A stretch of 9,033 nucleotides of DNA from Prevotellaceae bacterium. GTDB lineage: Bacteria > Bacteroidota > Bacteroidia > Bacteroidales > UBA932. Positions 1-6,800 of this stretch are shown in pieces; the first letter of the stretch is position 1; every line of letters starts with the position of its first letter. Where the stretch lies: assembly GCA_031288885.1 (NCBI GenBank), contig JAITQP010000081.1, positions 1-9,033 on the forward strand, read 5' to 3'. The translations under genes were made by a program, and so were the position numbers. The notes beneath the pieces were generated by a model, which saw only the letters and a program-made list of their open reading frames with translations, searched no databases and was not told the DNA's origin.

Positions 1-1412
1 GTTTTTTATGGCTTCTGTGCCTCCTCCAAGTTGCCCCGTCGTGCGAAAGGGAAACCCTGCTGACCTTGGACAACAGCGTAGATGACCGCATCAACTCGCT
101 TATCAACACCTACGTGGAAGACCTGAAATCCTCCGAGCACGGCTGGATGGCAAGCATTGGCACGAGCGAGGGCTACTACCGCTTCTGGATGCACTTTAGG
201 GATAGCAACGTGGTGCACATGCAGACCGATAATCCGAGGTATGAAAGCATGTACAAGGGCACGACCGACACCTCCACCTATGCGTTCAGAGCCCTGCAGC
301 GCCCCACGCTGATATTTGCCACCTACTCCTACCTTTCGCTCATCAACGACCCGAACCCAAGCATCAGCGGGTCAGATAGCCGCAGCTACAAGGGGCTCTC
401 TACCGATTTTGAGTTTGAGGTGGAGCGGTACGAGGGCGGCGTGTTCTACATGATTGGGCGTTTTAACAAGGTAAAGGCCGTGTTCAAAAAAGCCTCCGCA
501 GCGGAAAAGGCGGGCGTGGACGCCGGCCTGATGATGGAGCTCCCCAAGCAAATTGCCGACACGCTGAAAAGCTACTACATCAAAGCTAAGCACGGCGCTA
601 CGGAAATCGTAACGAAAGTCTACGACAACCGCCGCCTGTACGTCTTCTGGTACGATAGCGAAACCGACAAGGGCGAGGAAAAAACCGGCTACTACAACGT
701 GGAGGTCGATGGCTCACGAAATCTGTTCTTCCCCGAGGAGGTGGCCACCTCCTCCATAGCTGTCAACGGGTTGACGTACGAGGCAGCGCAGGAGAAGTAT
801 ACCCACTTTACCACCACCAGCGCCGGTACGCCCGCTATAAACGTGGAGGTATCCTACAACCCGCCTGATTTTCCGCTGTCAAAAGTATTTGGCTACGTGG
901 GCAGCGACAGGATATTTGATAAGCTGAGCTGCATAACAAGCCTCGAAGGGGATTTATCAGACGGAGAAAAAGAAGCTAAAAGTTCGGTAGAGCTGATGCT
1001 TAAATTTTTTAGTGCAAGCATTCTATGCTTAGGCTACGAAATCGACTGCTACTTCACAAAGCTGCCTGATGGCAATGTAGAGTGGAATGTTGCGCTGCAA
1101 GGCGTTAGCGGAATTGGTCTGGATTTGGAAACGGGGCAGACGCTTACGGCGTCATTCCCTACGGCCACCTACGCCTTTCCGGTGACCGTGGAGAACAATG
1201 GCTTAACGTTCACCACGAGCAACGAGGTTAAAATGTATGCAGGGGCAAAGCTTTACTATGAAAAGGGCGTCTTGACGCAGCTTGTTGACAACTTTAAAAG
1301 CAACACATTTAACATAGGCTGGTCAGACTACAAAAATTCTGGTGGGCTGGCGCTCGAGGTTGCCTCTGAGGATGAGGCGTTTGTGCTGCCGGTTTTGTTG
1401 AGTAAGCGCTAA
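1..1412 (+). CDS. DUF4302-family surface lipoprotein, 5' end cut off by the window edge
   Basis: The frame is open from base 3 to the TAA at 1410-1412, with no ATG or GTG near the left edge. Bases 3-44 encode FLWLLCLLQVAPSC, which reads as the end of a lipoprotein signal peptide with its lipobox cysteine at 42-44. The TTG at 66 is therefore probably not the start; the true start lies a few codons before base 1. The mature N-terminus (DDRINSLINTY, then a GW pair and an aromatic YYRFWMHF strand) and the later ALQRPTLIFATYSYL and DFEFEV segments match my memory of DUF4302, a Bacteroidetes-specific lipoprotein family of unknown function. From memory, DUF4302 genes often sit with SusC/SusD-like, HmuY-like or zinc-metallopeptidase genes, which would lie to the left. 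The protein is probably outer-membrane anchored. Family call fairly sure; role unknown. Confidence 0.8.
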   Translation, partial: FLWLLCLLQVAPSCERETLLTLDNSVDDRINSLINTYVEDLKSSEHGWMASIGTSEGYYRFWMHFRDSNVVHMQTDNPRYESMYKGTTDTSTYAFRALQRPTLIFATYSYLSLINDPNPSISGSDSRSYKGLSTDFEFEVERYEGGVFYMIGRFNKVKAVFKKASAAEKAGVDAGLMMELPKQIADTLKSYYIKAKHGATEIVTKVYDNRRLYVFWYDSETDKGEEKTGYYNVEVDGSRNLFFPEEVATSSIAVNGLTYEAAQEKYTHFTTTSAGTPAINVEVSYNPPDFPLSKVFGYVGSDRIFDKLSCITSLEGDLSDGEKEAKSSVELMLKFFSASILCLGYEIDCYFTKLPDGNVEWNVALQGVSGIGLDLETGQTLTASFPTATYAFPVTVENNGLTFTTSNEVKMYAGAKLYYEKGVLTQLVDNFKSNTFNIGWSDYKNSGGLALEVASEDEAFVLPVLLSKR

Positions 1413-1435
1413 AAACACAAAAAAACATACGCAAA

Positions 1436-2437
1436 ATGAAGACACAAAAGCAACTGATGGCTACGTTAGCCGCAGCCCTTTGGCTCGGCGTAACGGTTAC
1501 GTCCTGCTGCAAGTCCGGCTCCGGCAGCTCAGCGGGTGAAGACGAAAACGGTACGCACGAGGATAGAGCTGTTGGCGTTCCCACCGAGCTTAAGCACGAA
1601 TATAACCAGCAAAAAGAAGTAACGTTTTTTTGGAAATCAGCAGCAAATGCCGATTTTTACCAGCTAAAGGTAAACGAAAAATCGTACAACGTAACGGGCA
1701 CGTACTTCAAGCTCCCCGATAAGCTGTCGAACACCACGGAGTGCCCGTGGTACGTGCGCGCCGCACGAAAGCTAACGGCCGATACGGCCTATAGCGACTG
1801 GGCAACAGCCACCCTACCTCCGTTAGCGTCGGAGCCGGAGGTAACTCTTCCGATGAAGTTTGTGGGCACTTGGCTTACGGACAGCACTGATGTGAGCGCA
1901 AAGCTGGGCTCAAGTACCCTTCCCGTTGACTCGTTCATGCCGAGCAACGTGGACGCAAGCCTTTTAGCTATAACCGTTGCAGAGAATGAAAATAGCGAAG
2001 ATAGCGTGTTTGTGTCCATTGTAGGGTTAGAGGCGTTTTTGAGCATGGAAGATCAGGAGCTGAACCGCATATCAATGGGCTCCAGCAAAAGCAAGGGAAC
2101 AATATCCGGCGAGATACCCATAGATCCGGCGCGCAACAAAGTATCGCACAACTTCAACCCGCCGGTACCCCTATCTGAGCTGGGAATGACGATGCCTGAA
2201 CCTTCGATAGATCCTGCCATACAGTCCCTTACTGTCACCTTTACGAAGATAACCGTTTCCGGAAAGCTGGACGATGAAGAGGCAACCAAGGCGCAGTATG
2301 AAATTAAGGTTATTGCCACTATCTCTGTAGATACGGGCGACGCTACGATTAATTGGCTTGCAAATGATATGTATCTAAAAAACAACCCGATGAATGTCAT
2401 ACTGAAAGCCTACTGCAGAAAGCAGGAAAGCGATTAA
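1436..2437 (+). CDS. Lipoprotein with fibronectin-III-like domain, function unknown
   Basis: 333 residues, starting 23 bases after the DUF4302 gene with only an A-rich spacer, so the two are probably co-transcribed. Residues 1-24 form a lipoprotein signal peptide: Lys at 2 and 5, a hydrophobic core, and a VTSC lipobox with Cys24. A Ser/Gly/acidic linker follows to about residue 46. Residues 47-130 look like one fibronectin-III fold: a Pro near the start, a VTFFW strand, a YQLKV strand, then a WYVRA...YSDWA end typical of this fold in Bacteroidetes surface proteins. From about residue 141 (KFVGTW) a second beta-rich domain runs to the end. Its GTW opening recalls calycin-like lipid-binding lipoproteins, but this is only a resemblance. 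I recognise no catalytic motif. A binding or scaffold role at the cell surface beside the DUF4302 protein is inference. Confidence 0.8.
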   Translation: MKTQKQLMATLAAALWLGVTVTSCCKSGSGSSAGEDENGTHEDRAVGVPTELKHEYNQQKEVTFFWKSAANADFYQLKVNEKSYNVTGTYFKLPDKLSNTTECPWYVRAARKLTADTAYSDWATATLPPLASEPEVTLPMKFVGTWLTDSTDVSAKLGSSTLPVDSFMPSNVDASLLAITVAENENSEDSVFVSIVGLEAFLSMEDQELNRISMGSSKSKGTISGEIPIDPARNKVSHNFNPPVPLSELGMTMPEPSIDPAIQSLTVTFTKITVSGKLDDEEATKAQYEIKVIATISVDTGDATINWLANDMYLKNNPMNVILKAYCRKQESD

Positions 2438-2458
2438 GCTGCGTACGATAAAAAATCT

Positions 2459-2466
2459 TACCTTTG
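2459..2466 (+). promoter_or_regulatory. Bacteroidetes -7 promoter element (TACCTTTG), first copy
   Basis: TACCTTTG fits the Bacteroidetes -7 consensus TAnnTTTG. It lies in a 29-base block (2450-2478) repeated with one mismatch at 2998-3026. I see no good TTG about 19 bases upstream, so this copy may be weaker than the second. Transcription from here would give the first 74-residue gene a leader of roughly 265 bases that includes the large palindrome. Confidence 0.55.
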
Positions 2467-2478
2467 CGGTGTACTTAA

Positions 2479-2730
2479 ATTAATACGTGCAGTATGATTT
2501 TGTGGATTGTCCGTAGGACAATAATATCAATAGAAGGGATGTGCTTTTCTCTCATCCCGCTTCCCCGTAAGGGATTAATCAAATTGAAGCCCTACGGGCT
2601 AATGGTGGTATAAAGGGTGCATGTTTTTCTATTGATATCACTCCCCTACGGGGAACAGCGAAGCCCTCACCGAAAGTAATCGGAGTTCAGCGGAGCCAAT
2701 TCGCAAAATTATACCGTGTAAAGTATAACA
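2479..2730. repeat. Segment of about 250 bp inserted between promoter and first small gene
   Basis: The two tandem gene copies share their promoter block (2450-2478 and 2998-3026) and the start of the gene (from 2731 and 3033). Between these points the second copy has only 6 bases and this copy has 252. The extra segment contains the palindrome at 2508-2654 and a 76-base tail with no obvious gene. Its edges carry loosely similar motifs (ATACGTGCAGTAT at 2483-2495 and ATACCGTGTAAAGTAT at 2711-2726), but I see no clean target-site duplication and no transposase. It is either an insertion into this copy or a loss from the other; insertion seems likelier because of the foldback structure. Confidence 0.6.
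2508..2654. repeat. Large imperfect palindrome (foldback element) built of four small palindromes
   Basis: The structure is symmetric about base 2581. A perfect 12-base inverted repeat (ATATCAATAGAA at 2524-2535, TTCTATTGATAT at 2627-2638) flanks the inside. Four short palindromes sit at matching distances: TGTCC-GTA-GGACA (2508-2520), TCCCC-GTA-AGGGA (2562-2574), AGCCC-TAC-GGGCT (2588-2600) and TCCCC-TAC-GGGGA (2642-2654). The left pair has GTA centres and the right pair TAC, as a whole-element palindrome requires. A further GGGATG/CATCCC stem lies at 2536-2558. From memory, palindromes around CCCGTAGGG recur in Bacteroidetes intergenic regions, so this may be a dispersed non-autonomous repeat. 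If transcribed it would fold into a long structured leader. Confidence 0.7.
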
Positions 2731-2973
2731 CCACCAATCGCTATGGCAACAACAAAGGCAACAACCGCCAAACCCAAAGCCCAACGGAAGAAAAAAGAGC
2801 CCAGAAGTTGGTACATGGACGAAGCCGGTATCAAAATACCGCTCGACGAGTTTTTTAAGGACTACCCAAAGCCCAAGACGGGCCCGAAGAGATTTGACGT
2901 GTTTAGGGAGCAAGGCCGCTGGCCGCTGGTAGAGGAGATATTGGACATGCGGGCTGTGTTGAAGTAATGCAGC
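2731..2973. repeat. Tandem direct repeat, copy 1 (243 bp, whole small gene)
   Basis: This stretch, from CCACCAATCGCT just before the gene to TGCAGC just after its stop, matches 3033-3275 base for base except for six substitutions inside the gene (three silent, three changing a residue). No insertions or deletions separate the copies. Such similarity indicates a recent duplication or ongoing gene conversion. Confidence 0.9.
2743..2967 (+). CDS. Small basic protein, first copy of putative antitoxin
   Basis: 74 residues, three substitutions away from the protein encoded at 3045-3269 (T7A, K10N, F51S going from this copy to that one). Residues 1-21 are rich in Lys, Arg, Thr and Ala. Residues 23-42 (WYMDEAGIKIPLDEFFKDYP) and the end (RWPLVEEILDMRAVLK) look like short structured, partly acidic segments that could bind a partner. 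I recognise no Pfam family and no standard DNA-binding motif. The antitoxin idea rests on its twin lying 7 bases before a PIN-domain toxin gene, and on my unverified memory that small Bacteroidetes proteins ending in DMRAV-like sequence precede such toxins. This copy is farther from the toxin and separated from its promoter by about 250 bp. It could be a spare, an unlinked antitoxin, or barely expressed. The reading frame is intact. Confidence 0.65.
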   Translation: MATTKATTAKPKAQRKKKEPRSWYMDEAGIKIPLDEFFKDYPKPKTGPKRFDVFREQGRWPLVEEILDMRAVLK

Positions 2974-2984
2974 GCAAAGGGGTG

Positions 2985-3014
2985 TTGTTCTTTCCTCAAA
3001 AAATCTTATCTTTG
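2985..3014 (+). promoter_or_regulatory. Bacteroidetes promoter of second small gene and PIN toxin
   Basis: TTG at 2985-2987, a 19-base spacer, and TATCTTTG at 3007-3014 match the Bacteroidetes housekeeping promoter (-33 TTG, -7 TAnnTTTG). Transcription should begin around 3020, giving a leader of about 25 bases before the ATG at 3045. The gene pair 3045-3693 would be one transcript from here. Confidence 0.75.
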
Positions 3015-3032
3015 CGGTGTACTTAATAAATA

Positions 3033-3275
3033 CCACCAATCGCTATGGCAACAACAAAGGCAGCAACCGCCAACCCCAAAGCCCAACGGAAGAAAAAAGA
3101 GCCCAGAAGTTGGTACATGGACGAAGCCGGTATCAAAATACCGCTCGACGAGTTCTTTAAGGACTACCCAAAGCCCAAGACGGGCCCGAAAAGATCTGAC
3201 GTGTTTAGGGAGCAAGGCCGCTGGCCGCTGGTAGAGGAGATATTGGACATGCGGGCTGTATTGAAGTAATGCAGC
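3033..3275. repeat. Tandem direct repeat, copy 2 (243 bp, whole small gene)
   Basis: Partner of 2731-2973, offset by 302 bases. It ends one base before the CATGG that begins the PIN-domain gene, so the duplicated unit stops exactly at the edge of the toxin gene. Recombination between the copies would remove one small gene and the second promoter. Confidence 0.9.
3045..3269 (+). CDS. Small basic protein, second copy; putative antitoxin of the PIN toxin
   Basis: 74 residues, nearly identical to the protein at 2743-2967. It sits directly downstream of a full Bacteroidetes promoter and ends 7 bases before the PIN-domain gene, the usual antitoxin-then-toxin order and spacing. The N-terminal 21 residues are basic (KAQRKKKEPR). 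The rest contains conserved-looking aromatic and acidic patches (WYMDEAG, DEFFKDYP, RWPLVEEILDMRAVLK). Antitoxins of VapC toxins usually have an N-terminal DNA-binding fold and a C-terminal toxin-binding tail. Here no ribbon-helix-helix, AbrB or helix-turn-helix is visible, so DNA binding, if any, would be through the basic stretch or an unrecognised fold. Compared with the first copy it carries A7, N10 and S51. Antitoxin function is inferred from position only. Confidence 0.75.
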   Translation: MATTKAATANPKAQRKKKEPRSWYMDEAGIKIPLDEFFKDYPKPKTGPKRSDVFREQGRWPLVEEILDMRAVLK

Positions 3276-3276
3276 C

Positions 3277-3693
3277 ATGGAGCGTCGCCATCTCTTAGAC
3301 ACGAATACCGTCCTATTCTTTTTCACCAACAGAAACGAGCTAACGCAGAACGTGCTGGATGAGCTGGAGGATTACAACAACCTGCTTTACGTGAGCGTAA
3401 TTTCCGTGCGGGAGCTAATCCACCTGTACAACCACGGCAGAATACGGACGAGGTGGAAGCAAGCAACCGACTTCCTATCGGATATAAAATCGTCGCGCTT
3501 TGAGCTGCTGCCCCTCAGGTGGGAGCACCTTGTAACCTACGCCACGCTATCCACCCCCAAGGGGCACAACGACCCCAACGACCACATCATCATTTCGCAG
3601 GCCATCACGGAGCGAATGATCCTCATCAGCTCCGACCGGAAGTTTGAGCAGTACACCGCGCAGAGGCTACAGCTCATTTTCAACGGCAGGTAA
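3277..3693 (+). CDS. PIN-domain ribonuclease, VapC-like toxin
   Basis: 138 residues, a usual length for a VapC toxin, consisting of one PIN domain. The metal-binding acidic residues are all present: D8 in LLDTNTVLFF, E46 in SVRELIHL, D99 and D102 in GHNDPNDHIIISQAI, and D120 in the closing LISSDRKFEQY motif. PIN toxins are magnesium-dependent endoribonucleases that cut tRNA or rRNA and stop growth unless held by a partner antitoxin. The SSDRKF ending and PNDxxII motif are typical of Bacteroidetes members. The start at 3277 is the first ATG after the upstream stop at 3269, leaving 7 bases and thus probable translational coupling. The RNA target cannot be told from sequence. The gene appears intact and potentially active. 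Confidence 0.87.
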   Translation: MERRHLLDTNTVLFFFTNRNELTQNVLDELEDYNNLLYVSVISVRELIHLYNHGRIRTRWKQATDFLSDIKSSRFELLPLRWEHLVTYATLSTPKGHNDPNDHIIISQAITERMILISSDRKFEQYTAQRLQLIFNGR

Positions 3694-3709
3694 AAAGTCA
3701 GCTCTTTTT
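3692..3709 (+). terminator. Possible weak terminator after PIN gene
   Basis: AAAAAG and CTTTTT pair around a 6-base TCAGCT loop, beginning inside the toxin stop codon and ending in five T. The stem is A/T only apart from one pair, so it is weak. The 157 bases from here to nifJ otherwise hold only the nifJ promoter and leader. Confidence 0.3.
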
Positions 3710-3743
3710 CGCCCGCAATTTCCGTTGTGCCCGTGCACGCCTG

Positions 3744-3774
3744 TTTGGAAATCAAGAAAAAATACGTACTTTTG
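3744..3774 (+). promoter_or_regulatory. Bacteroidetes promoter of nifJ
   Basis: TTTG at 3744-3747, a 19-base spacer and TACTTTTG at 3767-3774 match the Bacteroidetes consensus at every conserved position. The expected start of transcription is near 3781, giving an AT-rich leader of about 70 bases before the ATG at 3851. No Shine-Dalgarno is visible; the ATG is preceded by CTGAAAA, usual for this phylum. Confidence 0.8.
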
Positions 3775-3850
3775 CGCGTTGGTTGAATTTCTATATTTCT
3801 AATCATCTTGGATAAACTCAATTTTATATAACTCTAAATCAGACTGAAAA

Positions 3851-6800
3851 ATGGCGAAAGAAAAAAAGTTTGTTACCTGCGATGGTAACTACGCCGCCGC
3901 GCACGTGGCGTATATGTTTAGCGAAGTAGCGGCTATCTACCCCATCACCCCGTCGTCGACCATGGCGGAGTACGTGGACGAGTGGGCGGCCTTTGGCAAA
4001 AAAAACCTGTTTGGCGAAACGGTTAAGGTAACCGAAATGCAGAGCGAAGCCGGCGCAGCCGGCGCTGTTCACGGCTCGCTGCAGGCCGGCGCGCTCACCA
4101 CCACGTTTACCGCCTCGCAGGGGCTGCTGCTCATGATCCCCAACATGTACAAGATTGCCGGAGAGCTGCTCCCCTGCGTGTTCCACGTATCGGCGCGGTC
4201 GCTCGCCATGAACGCCCTCTCCATCTTTGGCGACCACAGCGACGTGATGGCAACCCGCCAAACGGGCTTCGCCATGCTCGCCTCGGGCAGCGTGCAGGAG
4301 GTGATGGACTTGGCGGCGGTGGCGCACCTCGCGGCCATCAAGGGGCGCGTGCCCTTTGTGAGCTTCTTTGACGGCTTCCGCACATCGCACGAAATACAAA
4401 AAATTGAGGCGATTGACGGGGAAGACCTCCGCAGCCTGATTGACGGGGAGGCGCTCGCCGACTTCCGCCGCCGCGCCCTCAACCCCAACGCCCCCGTAAC
4501 GCGCGGCACGGCGCAAAACGGCGACGTTTACTTCCAAGCCCGCGAGTCGAGCAACCGCTACTATAGCGCCGTGCCCGACATGGTGGCCGGCTACATGAAA
4601 GAAATCAGCCGGATTACCGGACGCGACTACAAACCCTTCAACTACTACGGCGCGCCCGACGCCGAGCACGTGGTGATTGCCATGGGGTCGGTGTGCGATA
4701 CCATCCGCGAAACCATAGACTACCTCAACGCCGGAGGCAAAAAGTGCGGCGCAATCTTCGTTCACCTCTACCGCCCGTTCTCGGCAAAGCATTTTCTGGA
4801 GGTGCTGCCCACGAGCGTGAAGCGCATAGCGGTGCTCGACCGCACCAAGGAGGCGGGCGCAGGCGGCGAGCCGCTGCTCCTCGACGTAAAGGACGCGCTC
4901 TACGGTCAGCCCAGCGCGCCGCTGGTGGTGGGCGGGCGGTACGGGCTCTCGTCAAAGGATACCACGCCGGCAATGATCATCTCGGTGTACGAAAATCTGG
5001 CGCTGAGCGAGCCCAAAAACCACTTCACCATCGGCATTGTGGACGACGTAACGTTCCTTTCGCTTCCGCAAAAGGAGGAGATTAGCCTCGGCAAAGCCGG
5101 CACCTTTGAGGGCAAATTCTACGGGCTGGGCTCGGACGGCACGGTGGGCGCCAACAAGAATACCATCAAAATTATCGGCGAAACAACGCCAAAGTACTGC
5201 CAAGCGTACTTTGCCTACGACTCCAAAAAGTCCGGCGGCTTCACCTGCTCGCACCTGCGCTTTGGCGACAGCCCCATCAACTCGCCCTACTTAGTCAACA
5301 CGCCCGACTTTGTGGCGTGCCACGTGCCCTCCTACCTCACCAAGTACGACATCCTGCGCGGCGTCAAGTCGGGCGGGACGTTCCTGCTCAACAGCCTCTG
5401 GGACGCGGAGGAAACCAAAAAACGCCTGCCCGACTTTATCAAAAAGACGCTGGCGGAGAAAAAAATCACCTTCTACATCATGAACGCCACCAAGATTGCG
5501 GAGGAAATTGGCTTGGGCAACCGCACCAACACCATCCTGCAGTCGGCTTTCTTCAAAATTTCCGGCGTAATCCCCTACGAAAAGGCGGTGGACGAGATGA
5601 AAAAGGCCATCGTGAAGAGCTACGGCAAAAAGGGCGAGGACGTGGTGAACAAGAACTACGCAGCCGTTGACCGCGGCGGCGAGGTCACCAAGGTGGAGGT
5701 GCCCGCCGAGTGGGCGTCGCTGGGCGGAACGTTTGAGCCGGAAACGGCCAAGCGCCCGGCCCCCGACTTTGTGAAGAAAATTGCCGACGTGGTGAACGCG
5801 CAAATTGGCGACGACCTCCCCGTGAGCGCTTTCATCGGTCAGGAGGACGGCACCATTCCCTGCGGCACCGCCGCCTACGAGAAGCGCGGCATTGCGGTGA
5901 ACGTGCCGGAGTGGATTGCCGAAAACTGCATCCAGTGCAACCAGTGCGCCTACGTCTGCCCCCACGCCGCCATCCGCCCTTTCCTGCTCACCGACGCAGA
6001 GAAAGCCGCCGCGCCCAACGGGGAAATCAAAACCATCAAGGGCAACGGCGCATTCAAGGAGTACAACTACCGCATTCAGCTTACGCCGCTCGACTGCACG
6101 GGCTGCTCCAACTGCGTCGAAATTTGCCCGGGCACCAAGGGCAACACGGCGCTCGTGATGAAGCCGCTCGAAAGCCAGCTGCCGGAGCAGGAGCGCTACG
6201 GCTACCTGCACAGCAAGGTGGGCTACAGGGATACGGTGGGCAACAAGCTGCAGAACATGAAGAACAGCCAGTTCTCGCAGCCGCTCTTTGAGTTTTCCGG
6301 CGCGTGCATGGGCTGCGGCGAAACGCCCTACGTGAAGGCCATCACGCAGCTCTTTGGCGACCGCATGATGATTGCCAACGCCACCGGATGCTCGTCCATC
6401 TACGGCGGGTCGTACCCCGCGTCGCCCTACACCGCCAACCAAAACGGCTGCGGCCCCGCTTGGGCAAACTCCCTGTTTGAGGACAACGCCGAATTTGGCT
6501 TGGGCATGATGATGGGCGTGGAAACGCTCCGCAACCGCATCGCCGCGCTGATGAACAAAGGGCTGTCGTGCACCTCATGCTCGCCCGAGCATAAGGCGCT
6601 CTTTGCCGAATGGCTGGAAAATCGCAACAGCGGCCCCAAAACGCAGGAGATAGCGGCAAAGCTTATCCCCATGCTTGAGCAGTGCGGCTGCGACGTGTGC
6701 AAGCACCTCGCCGAGCTCAAAGACTACCTCGTGAAGCGCTCGCAGTGGATTATCGGCGGCGACGGCTGGGCGTACGACATCGGCTACGGCGGCCTCGACC

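Noticed and set aside
66..68. TTG as start of the DUF4302 gene
   Set aside because: The frame upstream is open and encodes a signal peptide with a lipobox, so the start lies outside the window.
2508..2654. Integron attC site or CRISPR repeats
   Set aside because: The foldback shape beside a toxin-antitoxin locus suggested a cassette site, but I see no GTTRRRY/RYYYAAC core pair. The short palindromes are not uniform direct repeats with spacers, so CRISPR is excluded too.
2479..2730. Complete insertion sequence
   Set aside because: Far too short for a transposase gene, and no clear target-site duplication is visible.
2638..3329. Two similar minus-strand frames opposite the tandem small genes (2638-3039 and 3006-3329)
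   Set aside because: Their similarity only reflects the duplicated DNA. The plus-strand frames have promoters, matched starts and a coupled toxin gene.
3839..4792. 317-residue open frame on the minus strand inside nifJ, and a 383-residue one at 5291-6442
   Set aside because: Both lie opposite the unmistakable nifJ frame. Their His/Val/Gly/Ala/Arg-rich, low-complexity translations are what the complement of a GC3-rich gene gives.
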